NCBI RefSeq assembly: GCF_001613245.1
Contig: NZ_BDBZ01000002.1
Span: 310,001-374,000 of the forward strand
DNA: 64,000 nt
Direction of reading: 5' to 3'
DNA from: Nocardia speluncae NBRC 108251
Lineage (GTDB): Bacteria > Actinomycetota > Actinomycetes > Mycobacteriales > Mycobacteriaceae
Below the pieces are notes generated by a model. That model was not told the DNA's origin, made no database searches, and saw nothing but the letters and a program-made list of their open reading frames with translations. The position numbers and the translations under genes are program-made. Positions 1-9,645 of the stretch are shown in pieces (positions within the stretch are counted from its first letter, which is position 1; each line of letters starts with the position of its first letter).

Positions 1-1
1 G

Positions 2-598
2 GTGGGCGTCGATTCCGCGGAATCCTTGCGGGAAACCCTGCGCGGACAGCGCATCGCCGCCGCCGTGGTGGGGATCGGGTTCGGCATCCTGTTGTGTACC
101 GGGATCGCGCACGGTATCCGGCGTTCCGATATCGCTTTCCCCGCCACCGGTTTCCCCGGTCAGGACGTGATCGGCGCGCTCGCGGAGTTGATCTTCGTGC
201 GCTATGTGTGGGCGTTCGAGCTCACCGGGGCCCTGCTCATCGCCGCCACCATCGGCGCCATGCTGTTGGCGCACCGCGAACAGTTCGTCCCCAAACTCGG
301 CCAGCGCGAACTGTCCCGGCAGCGGTTCCGCGTTCCCGGGCACCGGCCGACACCACTGCCGACGCCCGGTTTCTACGCCCGGCACAATGCCGTCGATATC
401 CCCGCACGGCTCCCGGACGGCTCCTTCGAGGAACTGTCGGTCTCCACCATCCTGCGCCATCGCCGCACCCGGGCCCTCACCGATGCGGCAATCCTGTCCG
501 TCGGTGCCCCGGCCGCGGAACGCCCCGCAGGCGATACCGCGCCGCCCGGCGCGCAAGACTGCACCGCTCGCCCGGCCGACGAGGAAGGTAACCGGTGA
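2..598 (+). CDS. nuoJ: NADH-quinone oxidoreductase subunit J, C-terminal part (5' end outside window)
   Basis: Membrane subunit of proton-pumping complex I. The reading frame is open from the window edge, so the true start lies upstream. Two hydrophobic segments are visible, at about residues 18-38 and 64-88, followed by a long polar, proline-rich tail of roughly 100 residues. That tail is common in actinobacterial NuoJ and absent from short enterobacterial forms. The call rests mainly on position: it is followed at once by nuoK, L, M and N. The stop codon overlaps the GTG start of nuoK in a GTGA, which indicates translational coupling. Confidence 0.85.
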   Translation: MGVDSAESLRETLRGQRIAAAVVGIGFGILLCTGIAHGIRRSDIAFPATGFPGQDVIGALAELIFVRYVWAFELTGALLIAATIGAMLLAHREQFVPKLGQRELSRQRFRVPGHRPTPLPTPGFYARHNAVDIPARLPDGSFEELSVSTILRHRRTRALTDAAILSVGAPAAERPAGDTAPPGAQDCTARPADEEGNR

Positions 599-894
599 AT
601 CCCGAGAACTACCTGTTCCTGTCCGCGCTGTTGTTCACGATCGGCGCTGCGGGCGTGTTGTTGCGGAGCAACGCCATCATCGTGTTCATGTGCATCGAGC
701 TGATGCTCAACGCAGTGAATCTGGCCTTCGTCACCTTCGCCCGGATGCACGCGAACCTCGACGGTCAGGTCTTCGCCTTCTTCACGATGGTGGTGGCCGC
801 GGCCGAGGTCGTGGTCGGACTGGCCATCATCGTCACCATTTTCCGCGCCCGCCGCTCGACCTCGGTCGACGACGCCAACCTGCTGAAGTTCTGA
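595..894 (+). CDS. nuoK: NADH-quinone oxidoreductase subunit K
   Basis: Small three-helix membrane subunit of complex I that contributes to the proton channel beside NuoJ and NuoN. At 99 residues it has the normal family length. The conserved glutamate motif in helix 2 is present ([15 protein letters not shown], about residues 32-46). The GTG start overlaps the stop of nuoJ by four bases. A gap of about 77 bases before nuoL is the only sizeable spacing in this operon segment. Confidence 0.97.
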   Translation: MNPENYLFLSALLFTIGAAGVLLRSNAIIVFMCIELMLNAVNLAFVTFARMHANLDGQVFAFFTMVVAAAEVVVGLAIIVTIFRARRSTSVDDANLLKF

Positions 895-971
895 CATGTT
901 CGGGTCGAGCACGGAGGCGGTAGCGCAATGCAACCACGCGGCGCTCCCGAGCATGCCGAAAGGACACTGAC

Positions 972-2858
972 GTGGATACCGCAACGCTATGGCTGCTGCC
1001 CGCCCTGCCCCTGGCCGGTGCCGCCGTACTACTGCTCACCGGCCGTCGCGCCGATACCTGGGGCCATGTGCTCGCGACCTTCGCCGCACTCGCCTCGTTC
1101 GCCGTGGCGATCGTGGCCTTTGTCGGAATGCTGGGCCGCGCCGATCCCGATCGCGCGGTGGCAGCAGATCTGTTCAGCTGGGTTCCGGTGGCCGGGCTGC
1201 AGGTCGATTTCGGGCTGGCACTGGACCAGTTGTCGATCTGTTTCGCCCTGCTCATCACCGGCGTCGGCTCGCTGATCCATATCTACTCGGTCGGATATAT
1301 GAGCGAGGACCCCGGCCGCCGGCGCTTCTTCGCCTATCTCAACCTGTTCCTCGCCGCCATGCTGCTGCTGGTGCTGGCGAACAACTACCTCGTGCTGTAC
1401 CTGGGCTGGGAGGGCGTCGGTCTCGCCTCGTACCTGCTGATCGGCTTCTGGTACCACAAGCCGACCGCAGCGACGGCGGCCAAGAAGGCGTTCGTGGTGA
1501 ACCGGATCGGCGATATGGGGCTGGCGCTGGCCATGATGGTCATGTTCGCCACCTTCGGCTCGGTCGATTTCGACGCGGTCTTCGGTTCCGCCTCCGGCGC
1601 GAGCGATGCCACCCTCACCGCGATCGGGCTGCTCCTGCTGCTGGCGGCCTGCGGTAAATCCGCCCAGGTGCCGCTGCAGTCCTGGCTCGGGGACGCAATG
1701 GAGGGCCCCACCCCGGTGTCGGCACTCATCCACGCCGCCACCATGGTCACCGCCGGGGTGTACCTGATCGCCCGCTCCAACCCGATCTACAACCTCGCGC
1801 CCACGGCGCAGGTCGCGGTGGTGCTGGTGGGCGCGGTAACGCTGTTGTTCGGCGCGATCATCGGCTGTGCCAAGGACGACATCAAGAAGGCGCTCGCCGC
1901 GTCGACCATGAGCCAGATCGGCTATATGATGCTGGCCGTCGGCCTGGGACCCGCCGGCTACGCGGTGGCCATCATGCACCTGCTGACCCACGGCTTCTTC
2001 AAGGCGGGCCTGTTCCTGGGCGCCGGTTCGGTGATGCACGCCATGGACGACGAAACCGATATGCGCCGTTACGGTGGTCTGCGCACCCTGTTGCCGATCA
2101 CCTACATCACCTTCGGACTCGGGTATCTCGCGATCATCGGCGTACCACCGTTCGCCGGGTTCTTCTCCAAGGACCGCATCATCGAGGCCGCATTCGCCGC
2201 CGAGGGGGCCGCGGGACCGATTCTGGGCACCGTCACCCTGATCGGCGCCGGGCTCACCGCCTTCTACATGACCCGGGTCATGCTGCTCACCTTCTTCGGT
2301 GAGCGCCGTTGGAAACCCGATACCCATCCGCACGAATCCCCCGGCCTGATGACCGGCCCGATGATCCTGCTGGCGCTCGGTTCCGTCGGCGCCGGTGCGG
2401 TATTCGTCTGGGGATCCTCATTGCAACACTGGCTGGCCCCGGTCGTGGGCGAACATCACGGCGAGCCCGCACTGCCGGTGCCCGTGATCACCGCGCTCGC
2501 GCTCGGGGTGGTTGCGACAGGTATCGCGCTCGCCTACCGGCAGTACGGGCGCGCGAAGGTACCCGCCACCGCACCGGCCGCCGTCTCCGCACTGACCGTG
2601 GCCGCCCGCCGCGATCTCTACGGGGACGCGGTCAACGAGGCGGCGTTCATGCGCCCCGGCCGGCATCTCACGCGGGCACTGGTTTTCCTCGACAACCGCG
2701 GTATCGACGGACTCGTCAACGGTTGCGCAGCCCTTATCGGCGGGGTGTCCGCGCGGGCGCGCCGTGTACAGACCGGGTTCGTCCGTTCGTATGCCCTGTC
2801 CATGTTCACCGGCGCGGCCCTGGTGGCCGCCGCCCTGCTGGCCGTAAGGATCTGGTGA
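972..2858 (+). CDS. nuoL: NADH-quinone oxidoreductase subunit L
   Basis: Largest antiporter-like membrane subunit of complex I, with the distal proton channel and the lateral helix. It is 628 residues, the usual length. The core antiporter motif is seen around residues 234-270 ([20 protein letters not shown], then [12 protein letters not shown]). Another conserved stretch reads [15 protein letters not shown]. The GTG start at 972 follows an AAAGGA ribosome site about nine bases upstream. The stop overlaps the GTG start of nuoM by four bases. Confidence 0.97.
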   Translation: MDTATLWLLPALPLAGAAVLLLTGRRADTWGHVLATFAALASFAVAIVAFVGMLGRADPDRAVAADLFSWVPVAGLQVDFGLALDQLSICFALLITGVGSLIHIYSVGYMSEDPGRRRFFAYLNLFLAAMLLLVLANNYLVLYLGWEGVGLASYLLIGFWYHKPTAATAAKKAFVVNRIGDMGLALAMMVMFATFGSVDFDAVFGSASGASDATLTAIGLLLLLAACGKSAQVPLQSWLGDAMEGPTPVSALIHAATMVTAGVYLIARSNPIYNLAPTAQVAVVLVGAVTLLFGAIIGCAKDDIKKALAASTMSQIGYMMLAVGLGPAGYAVAIMHLLTHGFFKAGLFLGAGSVMHAMDDETDMRRYGGLRTLLPITYITFGLGYLAIIGVPPFAGFFSKDRIIEAAFAAEGAAGPILGTVTLIGAGLTAFYMTRVMLLTFFGERRWKPDTHPHESPGLMTGPMILLALGSVGAGAVFVWGSSLQHWLAPVVGEHHGEPALPVPVITALALGVVATGIALAYRQYGRAKVPATAPAAVSALTVAARRDLYGDAVNEAAFMRPGRHLTRALVFLDNRGIDGLVNGCAALIGGVSARARRVQTGFVRSYALSMFTGAALVAAALLAVRIW

Positions 2859-4477
2859 GCGCCGTGCCCTGGTTGACCGTGCTCTGGCTGCTCCCCCTGG
2901 TGGGCGCGGCAGTTGTGCTCCTGCTGCCCGCCGGCCGGCCGAACCCGGCCCGCTGGACCGGACTGGTGTTCGCGGTGGCGACCCTGGCTGTGGCGCTCGG
3001 CGTCGCCATGGCCTTCCAACCGGGCGGTGAACAATTCCAGTTCGTCGAATCCCACACCTGGATACCGGCGTTCGGTGCGGGCTATACCCTCGGCGTCGAC
3101 GGAATCGCCCTGGTGCTCACGCTGCTCACCGCCGGACTGGTGCCGCTGCTGATCATCGCGGGCTGGCACGACGACCGCGAGGTGGGTTCCGGGAAACGCG
3201 CCGCGCATATCTACATCGCCCTCACCCTGCTGGTCGAGGGCATGGTGCTGGTCTCCTTCCTCGCCCTCGACATCCTGCTGTTCTATGTGTTCTTCGAGGC
3301 GATGCTCATTCCGATGTATTTCCTCATCGGCGGGTTCGGGCCCCGCACAGACGGCGCGCCGGCCCGGCAGCAGCGCTCGCGGGCCGCGGTGAAATTCCTG
3401 CTGTACAACCTGCTCGGCGGATTGATCATGCTGGCGGCGGTGATCGGTCTCTACGTTCTCACCGTCCAGCAGGGTCTCGGGGCCGACGGGGCGGGCACGT
3501 TCGATCTGCGCACGGTGGTGGCGGCCGCGAATGCCGGCGAGCTCGGCGCCGGGCCCGTAGTGCTCAATGCCCTGTTCCTGGGGTTCATGTTCGCGTTCGC
3601 CGTGAAGGCACCGCTGTGGCCGCTGCACACCTGGCTGCCGGATGCCGCGGTCTCCGCGACACCGGCCAGCGCGGTGCTGATGATGGCGGTGGTGGACAAG
3701 GTCGGTACCTTCGGCATGCTGCGCTACTGCCTGCTGTTGTTCCCGGCCGCCTCGGATACTTACGCACCCTTGGTCATAGCCCTGGCCGTGATCGGCATCC
3801 TCTACGGTGCGCTGCTGGCCATCGGGCAGACCGATGTGATGCGGCTGATCGCCTACACATCCATCTCGCATTTCGGTTTCATCGTGCTCGGTATCTTCGC
3901 GATGACCAGCCAGAGCCAGACCGGCGCGACCCTGTACATGGTGAACCACGGCATTTCCACGGCGGCGTTGTTCCTCGTGGCCGGATTCCTGGTGTCCCGC
4001 CGGGGCAGCCGGCTCATCGCCGACTACGGAGGTGTACAGAAAGTGGCGCCGGTACTGGCCGCAACGTTCTTCATCGCCGGTCTGGCCACGCTGTCGTTAC
4101 CGGGTCTCGCACCGTTCGTCAGTGAGTTCCTGGTTCTCATCGGCACATTCAGCCGATATCAGGTGGCCGCGATCCTCGCCACCGGGGCCCTGGTGCTGGC
4201 CGCGATCTATGTGCTGTGGCTCTACCAGCGGATGATGACCGGACCGGTGGCCAAAGGTAACGAGGGGATCCGCGATCTGGTGCCCCGGGAACTGGTCGTG
4301 GTGGTGCCGCTGGTCGGTGCCCTGATCTTCCTCGGCGTGTATCCGAAGCCGGTTCTCGATTTCATCGATCCAGCGGTGCATCAGACCCTGACCAGCATCG
4401 GCAGTGTCGATCCCCCACCGCCGGTCCCCGCGCAACCGGAGGCCGCGAACACCGGAGGTGTGCCTCATGAACGCTGA
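2855..4477 (+). CDS. nuoM: NADH-quinone oxidoreductase subunit M
   Basis: Antiporter-like membrane subunit of complex I. The reading frame is open far upstream, but the GTG at 2855 overlaps the nuoL stop (GTGA) and gives a protein of 540 residues that begins with a normal first membrane helix, so it is taken as the start. Diagnostic stretches are [20 protein letters not shown] and [17 protein letters not shown] near the middle, and [17 protein letters not shown], which contain channel lysine and histidine residues of the family. A proline-rich tail of about 25 residues ends the protein and overlaps the nuoN start. Confidence 0.96.
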   Translation: MSAVPWLTVLWLLPLVGAAVVLLLPAGRPNPARWTGLVFAVATLAVALGVAMAFQPGGEQFQFVESHTWIPAFGAGYTLGVDGIALVLTLLTAGLVPLLIIAGWHDDREVGSGKRAAHIYIALTLLVEGMVLVSFLALDILLFYVFFEAMLIPMYFLIGGFGPRTDGAPARQQRSRAAVKFLLYNLLGGLIMLAAVIGLYVLTVQQGLGADGAGTFDLRTVVAAANAGELGAGPVVLNALFLGFMFAFAVKAPLWPLHTWLPDAAVSATPASAVLMMAVVDKVGTFGMLRYCLLLFPAASDTYAPLVIALAVIGILYGALLAIGQTDVMRLIAYTSISHFGFIVLGIFAMTSQSQTGATLYMVNHGISTAALFLVAGFLVSRRGSRLIADYGGVQKVAPVLAATFFIAGLATLSLPGLAPFVSEFLVLIGTFSRYQVAAILATGALVLAAIYVLWLYQRMMTGPVAKGNEGIRDLVPRELVVVVPLVGALIFLGVYPKPVLDFIDPAVHQTLTSIGSVDPPPPVPAQPEAANTGGVPHER

Positions 4478-6089
4478 TCCACGCGGCAGTGAGATCCTGG
4501 CCGCCTCGATACCCGCGCCGAGTATCGAATACCACGCACTGGCCCCGATCCTGATCGTCTTCGGAGCAGCTGTGCTGGGTGTCCTGGTGGATGCGTTCCT
4601 TCCACGCGCCCGCCGGTATCCCACTCAGTTGGCGCTCACCCTCACCGCTTTGGTAGCCGCCTTGATCACGGTGGTGCTCCTGTCCGGAACAAGGATGACA
4701 GCCGTCGCCGATGCGGTCGCCGTCGACGGAGTGACACTGTTCCTGCAGGGCACGCTGCTGGTCGTCGGGATTCTGTCGGTGCTCTTCGTCGCCGAACGTG
4801 GACCACTGCCCCGGCCGCGGTCCGGTCCCGGTACCTGGAGTCGCGCCGCCGCTGTCCCCGACTACGGAATGGACGCGTTCACCCCGCAGGCGTCCGCGGT
4901 GCCCGGGAGTGGCGCCGAACGGTCCGCGGCGACCGCAGGTGTCACCCCCACCGAAGTGTTTCCGCTGTTGCTCCTGGCCCTCGGTGGGTTGCTGCTGTTC
5001 CCCGCAGCCAACGATCTGCTCACCATGTTCGTCGCGCTCGAGGTGCTCTCGCTGCCGCTGTATCTGTTGTGTGGGCTGGCGCGCCGGCGCCGGCTGCTCT
5101 CCCAAGAGGCAGCGCTGAAATACTTCCTGCTCGGGGCGTTTTCTTCGGCGTTCTTCCTGTACGGCGTGGCACTGCTCTACGGCCAGGCCGGAACCGTCCG
5201 GCTGACCGGTATCGCCGAGGCGATCGCGGCCGAATCCGGTGCGCCCACGCTCGCGCTGCTGGGGATCGCCATGCTGGCGGTGGGTCTGCTGTTCAAGATC
5301 GGCGCGGTCCCGTTCCAGGCTTGGGTGCCCGATGTGTATCAGGGTGCACCCACGCCGATCACGGCCTTCATGGCGGCGGCCACGAAGATCGCGGCGATCG
5401 GCGCCCTGCTGCGGGTGCTGCAGGTGGGTGTCGCCGAGATCGCCGACGATTGGCGTCCGGTACTGGCCGCGGTCGCCGTGGCCACGATGGTGGTAGGTGC
5501 GGTATTGGCGATCACCCAGACCGATATGAAACGCATGCTCGCGTATTCCTCGATCGCGCACACCGGTTTCCTGCTGACCGCGCTGGTCGCGGCGAACGAC
5601 CGCGGTATCTCGTCGACACTGTTCTACCTGTTCGTCTACGGAATGGGCACGCTCGGCGCGTTCGCGGTCGTGAGTATGGTGCGCGAACCCGACGGTACCG
5701 AGGCCACCGCACTGTCGCGCTGGGCCGGCCTCGGCCGTCGCGACCCCTGGCTCGCGACGATATTCGCCCTGCTCCTCCTGTCGTTCGCCGGGATCCCGGT
5801 CACCGCGGGCTTCGTTGCCAAATTTGCGGTGTTCCAGGCAGCGGCCGCCGGCGACGCCGGGCTACTCGTGATCGTGGGTGTGCTGGCCAGCGCGGTTGCC
5901 GCGTTCTTCTATATCCGGGTGATCGTGCTGATGTTCTTCACCGACCCACCCGCCGATGCGCCCGTTGTGGTCAGGCCACCGGCCACGATGGCGTCCGTCG
6001 CGGTTGCCGCCGCGGTCACCCTGATCCTGGGTATCGCGCCACAACCACTGCTGGACTTGGCCGGTCGCGCCGCGGAGTTCGTCGGCTGA
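4467..6089 (+). CDS. nuoN: NADH-quinone oxidoreductase subunit N
   Basis: Antiporter-like membrane subunit of complex I and last gene of the operon. The ATG at 4467 is preceded by GGAGGTG and lies inside the end of nuoM (11-base overlap), so it is preferred over an in-frame ATG at 4404. The protein is 540 residues. The channel motif is seen as GAVPFQAWVPDVYQGAPTPI with TKIAAIGALLRV after it. A polar insert rich in Arg, Pro and Ser at about residues 112-150 sits between early helices; such inserts occur in actinobacterial NuoN. The next gene is convergent. Confidence 0.97.
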   Translation: MNADPRGSEILAASIPAPSIEYHALAPILIVFGAAVLGVLVDAFLPRARRYPTQLALTLTALVAALITVVLLSGTRMTAVADAVAVDGVTLFLQGTLLVVGILSVLFVAERGPLPRPRSGPGTWSRAAAVPDYGMDAFTPQASAVPGSGAERSAATAGVTPTEVFPLLLLALGGLLLFPAANDLLTMFVALEVLSLPLYLLCGLARRRRLLSQEAALKYFLLGAFSSAFFLYGVALLYGQAGTVRLTGIAEAIAAESGAPTLALLGIAMLAVGLLFKIGAVPFQAWVPDVYQGAPTPITAFMAAATKIAAIGALLRVLQVGVAEIADDWRPVLAAVAVATMVVGAVLAITQTDMKRMLAYSSIAHTGFLLTALVAANDRGISSTLFYLFVYGMGTLGAFAVVSMVREPDGTEATALSRWAGLGRRDPWLATIFALLLLSFAGIPVTAGFVAKFAVFQAAAAGDAGLLVIVGVLASAVAAFFYIRVIVLMFFTDPPADAPVVVRPPATMASVAVAAAVTLILGIAPQPLLDLAGRAAEFVG

Positions 6090-6138
6090 TGCCGGCAGCC
6101 GTGGTGGATCGCTGCGCGCAGTAGGGCGAGCGGTGGAT

Positions 6139-6171
6139 GATCCCGGCGGACACGATATCCCGGCCGGGATC
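6139..6171. terminator. inverted repeat between convergent genes, possible terminator
   Basis: GATCCCGGC at 6139-6147 is matched perfectly by GCCGGGATC at 6163-6171, with a 15-base loop. It lies in the 105-base space between the ends of nuoN and the acyl-CoA dehydrogenase gene, where a bidirectional stop signal is expected. There is no T-run, so this is a weak call. Confidence 0.4.
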
Positions 6172-6194
6172 ACCGGGACTCAAGCCGGGGCATA

Positions 6195-7343
6195 TCACAA
6201 CGAGCGGGCGATGAGCTCCTTCATGATCTCGTTCGCGCCACCGTAGATGCGCTGGGCACGGGCGTCGGCATACATGCGGGCGATCGGCCGATCGAGCACC
6301 AGTCCGTGCTCGCCGAACAATTGCAGACAGCGGTCGAGCACATCGCCCTGTACCTCGCTCGCATGCGCTTTTGCCATGGACGCCGAGGCGATATCGAGAG
6401 TGCCGTCGAGCGCCTTCCGGACGCATTCGTCGACGAACGCGCGGGCCGTCCGCGTCGAGATCGCACAGCGAGCCAGCTCGAAACGAGTGTGCTGGGTCGC
6501 AAACATGGGAGTATCGAGCACTCGATGCTCCTTGGTGTAGCGCACGGTTTCGGCCAGGCCCGCTTCCGCAACGGCCACCGCGCTATCGGCGAGCAGCAGC
6601 CGTTCGCGGGCCAGCTGGGTCATCACATAGCCGAAACCCGCACCTTCGGCGCCGAGTAGATCAGTAGCCCGCACCCGCATATCGGTGAAGTACAGCTCCG
6701 CGGTGTCCTGCGCGGGCAGGCCGATCTTGCTCAGCCGCCGGCCTACCCGGAACCCCTCGGTCCGCGCGGTATCCACCAGCAGCAGGGAAATCCCGGCGGC
6801 GCCCGCTCCGGGACGGGTCTGCACCATGAGAACCACGAGATCCGCGCAGGAACCATTGCTGATGAAGGTTTTCGATCCGTTCACCACGTAGTGGTCGCCG
6901 TCGCGGATCGCGGTGGTGCGCAACCGCTGTAGGTCCGATCCGGCGCCCGGCTCGGTCATGGCAATGGCACCGACGACGGATCCGTCGGCCATACCGGGCA
7001 GCCAGCGCTGCCGCTGTTCCTCGGAGCCGTAGGCGAGCACATAGTGCGCGACGACTCCACTGTGTACCGCATTGCCTATGCCGAATCCGGTCTCTGTCGC
7101 AACCAGGGGCGCGCGGAAGACCACGAGATCGTGGGCAAGCGTGCCCCCACCACCGCCGTACTCGGCCGGAATGGAGGGGCAGAGTAAACCGGCCGCTCCC
7201 GCCCGGCGCCAGAAGGCGCGGTCGACAAAACCTTGGCCTGCCCATCGCACGCGATGCGGCATTGCTTCGCGCTCGACGAATCGTCGTGCTGTTTCGGCAA
7301 GCGCCGCGATCGCATCGTCCATCCAGACCGAACGACGCTCCAT
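6195..7343 (-). CDS. acyl-CoA dehydrogenase
   Basis: FAD enzyme that introduces an alpha-beta double bond into an acyl-CoA, the first step of beta-oxidation-like cycles. At 382 residues it has the normal length. Family signatures are MTEPGAGSDLQ in the middle domain and IYGGANEIMKELIARSL at the C-terminus, which carries the expected catalytic glutamate of this subgroup. A second possible start (MDDAIAALAE) lies seven codons in. It diverges from a thiolase and CoA-ligase operon, which suggests it acts in the same catabolic pathway. The substrate cannot be read from sequence. Confidence 0.93.
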   Translation of the reverse strand: MERRSVWMDDAIAALAETARRFVEREAMPHRVRWAGQGFVDRAFWRRAGAAGLLCPSIPAEYGGGGGTLAHDLVVFRAPLVATETGFGIGNAVHSGVVAHYVLAYGSEEQRQRWLPGMADGSVVGAIAMTEPGAGSDLQRLRTTAIRDGDHYVVNGSKTFISNGSCADLVVLMVQTRPGAGAAGISLLLVDTARTEGFRVGRRLSKIGLPAQDTAELYFTDMRVRATDLLGAEGAGFGYVMTQLARERLLLADSAVAVAEAGLAETVRYTKEHRVLDTPMFATQHTRFELARCAISTRTARAFVDECVRKALDGTLDIASASMAKAHASEVQGDVLDRCLQLFGEHGLVLDRPIARMYADARAQRIYGGANEIMKELIARSL

Positions 7344-7399
7344 CCCGACCTCCCGATGTTTCCGCGACCGGTCTCTGAGGCCGCATTTTCAGAATCTAC

Positions 7400-7414
7400 C
7401 AACTATGTACATAT
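7400..7414. promoter_or_regulatory. candidate operator near the acyl-CoA dehydrogenase start (site 1)
   Basis: CAACTATGTACATAT contains the 10-base palindrome TATGTACATA. It lies about 57 bases upstream of the acyl-CoA dehydrogenase start. A second copy, 13 of 15 bases identical, lies at 7599-7613. The pair brackets the divergent promoter region. Binding by the tandem TetR protein encoded at the end of the operon is an inference. Confidence 0.55.
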
Positions 7415-7598
7415 TGCGTACGGACCACAGTTCGATTGCCTGCCGACCAACCGCAAGGCTTCGAAAATCCCGTCGCTCTTCCTTCTCGACAACAGGGTGT
7501 TTTGCTGTTCTCCAGCCTCGATTCGACCGAGACCGAGGGCGACCACCCGTTGCCCCACAGCAACCGCAATGCTAGCCTGTGATCCACTTCATATCTAT

Positions 7599-7613
7599 CA
7601 ACCATGTACTTAT
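7599..7613. promoter_or_regulatory. candidate operator near the F420-type oxidoreductase start (site 2)
   Basis: CAACCATGTACTTAT differs at only two positions from the site at 7400-7414. It lies about 38 bases upstream of the chosen oxidoreductase start at 7652. An alternative ATG at 7604 falls inside this motif, which is one reason to reject it as the gene start. Confidence 0.55.
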
Positions 7614-7651
7614 CGTCCCGGTTCACACCGGGCAGTCGTGAGAGAGTCCCG

Positions 7652-8626
7652 ATGACACTGACCTTGTCGTGCTCACTGACCAGCTCGCTACACAGCCATG
7701 AGCACGCGCGAATCGCCGAAGAACTCGGATATACCCGCGCGTGGTTCTACGACTCCCCTGCCCTGTACGCGGATGTCTGGGTGCAGCTGTGCCGCGCCGC
7801 GGAACTCACCGAGCGGATCACCCTCGGGCCCGGCGTCCTGGTACCGTCGCTGCGTCACCCGATGGTGACCGCTTCGGCGATCGCCCAATTGGTCGACCTC
7901 GCGGGCCCCGACCGGGTCGTGGTCGGCGTGGGCACCGGGTTCACCGGCCGTGTCAGCCTCGGGCAGCGTCCTTCTCGATGGCGCGATGTCGCCGCCTATA
8001 TCGAGGCGGTCAAGGCGTTGCTGGCCGGCAAACAGGTCGAATGGGAGGGCAGCATCATGCAGATGCTGCACGAAACACCGTTCGCGCCCGCACGGCCGAT
8101 CGAGGTCCGGTGGGCGGTTGCGGCCGAAGGACCCAAAGGTATCGCAACAGCGCGCGAGCACGCCGACGGCGTTCTCGCGGTCACCAAACCCATTCCCGGC
8201 TTCGACTGGAGTGCTCAGGTGGTGTTCGGCACCGTCCTGGAGGAGGGCGAAGAACCCGGCTCCGCGCGCGCGATCGCCGCGGCAGGGCACGGCGCGAGCG
8301 TACTGCTGCACGTCGCCGCCGAATTCGGCATGTTCGAACTGATTCCGGGCGCACAGGAGTGGGCCGAATCCGCCTACAGCGATGTGCCGGAGAACGAACG
8401 CCACCTCGCGCTGCACCGGGGCCACCTTCACTCGGTGAACGACCGCGACCGCCCTTTCGTCACCGCCGAATTGATGGCCGCCACCGGAGTAGCCCTCGGC
8501 GTGGCCCAGTGGCGTGACAAGCTCGCCCAGCTCGATGAGGCGGGAGTCACCGAAATCGTGTACCAGCCGGCCGGCCCCGACATCCCCCGTGAACTAGAAG
8601 CGTTCGCCGCCGCGTTCGCCCACTGA
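7652..8626 (+). CDS. LLM class (luciferase-like) flavin/F420-dependent oxidoreductase
   Basis: A TIM-barrel enzyme of the bacterial luciferase-like family, which uses reduced F420 or FMN. Recognisable parts are HEHARIAEELGYTRAWFYDS near the N-terminus, LGPGVLVPSLRHPMVTASAI, and DRVVVGVGTGFTGR. The ATG at 7652 has GAGAGA just upstream and gives 324 residues, typical of the family; a start at 7604 would lie in a putative operator. It is the first gene of an operon with cupin, DUF35, thiolase-like and acyl-CoA ligase genes, so a redox role in breakdown of a ring or branched acid is likely. The substrate is unknown. Confidence 0.88.
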   Translation: MTLTLSCSLTSSLHSHEHARIAEELGYTRAWFYDSPALYADVWVQLCRAAELTERITLGPGVLVPSLRHPMVTASAIAQLVDLAGPDRVVVGVGTGFTGRVSLGQRPSRWRDVAAYIEAVKALLAGKQVEWEGSIMQMLHETPFAPARPIEVRWAVAAEGPKGIATAREHADGVLAVTKPIPGFDWSAQVVFGTVLEEGEEPGSARAIAAAGHGASVLLHVAAEFGMFELIPGAQEWAESAYSDVPENERHLALHRGHLHSVNDRDRPFVTAELMAATGVALGVAQWRDKLAQLDEAGVTEIVYQPAGPDIPRELEAFAAAFAH

Positions 8627-8663
8627 CCAGCGCCACAAACCCGAGAACGAGAGAGGTCCGAAT

Positions 8664-9194
8664 ATGAGTAATCGTCGCATCGTCATGGGCACGTCGGCAG
8701 ACGGAGCCACCGTTGTCCTCAGCGATGACACCGTCGCACCGGTGACCGCCACCTTGCTGCCCGGCGTCGAAATCTTCCGGGTCTGGGAACTCGACAAGAC
8801 CTCGGTCCCGGTCACGACCGCAACGGACGGCGACCGCAAGTCCACGTTCTTCCCAGCGCCCGGCGGTATCCGCTTCGGCTTTCTCACCATCCCGCCCGGT
8901 ATCGACTACATCCCCGCCCCGGACGCCGATCTGAACGCCGCCGCGGTGGAGATGGAGGAGAAGCTGCCGGGTGCGGCGGCGACGTTCTCCACCGAGCATC
9001 CCGGCGAGCACACGACGCAGAGCGTCGACTACATCATCGTGTTGTCCGGTAACGGGCTCATGCGGGCGCCCGGCGTGGAAGTGCGCCTGAACGAGGGCGA
9101 TTGCCTGATCCAGAACGGAACCCCGCACGCCTGGCTGAACGACGGCGACGAACCGCTGGTCCTCGGCTATACCCTCGTCGGCGCGGACAGCTGA
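8664..9194 (+). CDS. cupin-domain protein
   Basis: A small beta-barrel protein of 176 residues. The cupin core is near the C-terminus: GEHTTQSVDYIIVLSG supplies the first motif with its histidine, and LNEGDCLIQNGTPHAWLND the second with its histidine, so a metal site is possible. The first ~90 residues are less typical and may form an extra lid. Members of the family act as dioxygenases, isomerases or simple binding proteins; none can be chosen here. An AGAGAGG ribosome site precedes the ATG. The stop shares one base with the next start (TGATG). Confidence 0.8.
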   Translation: MSNRRIVMGTSADGATVVLSDDTVAPVTATLLPGVEIFRVWELDKTSVPVTTATDGDRKSTFFPAPGGIRFGFLTIPPGIDYIPAPDADLNAAAVEMEEKLPGAAATFSTEHPGEHTTQSVDYIIVLSGNGLMRAPGVEVRLNEGDCLIQNGTPHAWLNDGDEPLVLGYTLVGADS

Positions 9195-9640
9195 TGCCGG
9201 CTCTCCGTGCCGCTGTGCCACCACCGGACACCGGCCACCTGTTCATCGGGGGGCCGGACCGGCCTCGCCTGATCGGGAGCCGGTGCCCGCACTGCGCAGT
9301 CACGACCTTCCCGCTCCAGTCCAGTTGCCCGCGTTGCGGCAGCGGCGATATGCGGGAGATCGAGTACGCCGAAACCGGAGCGTTGTGGACGTTCACGACC
9401 CAGGGCTTCCCACCGAAATCCCCGCCGTATGTACCGCCGCCCGAACCCGAATTCACTCCGTATGCCGTGGGTTACGTCGAATTCCCCGGCCAGGGCCTGG
9501 TCGAGGGCCGGATCGAATGCGCCGACCCGTCGGCACTGCGAATCGGGATGCCGATGCGGGTCGCCATGCGCCGGTTCGGCGGCCAGGGCGATGCGGCTGC
9601 CTGGTGGATCCATTGCTTCCGGCCGATAGAAGAGATGTGA
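9194..9640 (+). CDS. DUF35 OB-fold protein with zinc ribbon
   Basis: A 148-residue acyl-CoA-binding-type partner protein. The N-terminal zinc ribbon has two Cys-x2-Cys pairs (SRCPHCAV at about 34-37 and SCPRCGSG at about 48-51), followed by an OB-fold (ETGALWTFTTQGFPP onward). Proteins of this family pair with thiolase-like or Ltp-type proteins and form complexes with them, for example in steroid side-chain retro-aldol cleavage. The gene directly precedes such a thiolase-like gene, so a physical complex is a reasonable inference. The start is set by coupling to the cupin stop. Confidence 0.88.
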   Translation: MPALRAAVPPPDTGHLFIGGPDRPRLIGSRCPHCAVTTFPLQSSCPRCGSGDMREIEYAETGALWTFTTQGFPPKSPPYVPPPEPEFTPYAVGYVEFPGQGLVEGRIECADPSALRIGMPMRVAMRRFGGQGDAAAWWIHCFRPIEEM

Positions 9641-9645
9641 ACCCC

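Noticed and set aside
7604-7651. Earlier ATG for the F420-type oxidoreductase
   Set aside because: It lies inside an operator-like motif and adds 16 residues with no match to the family.
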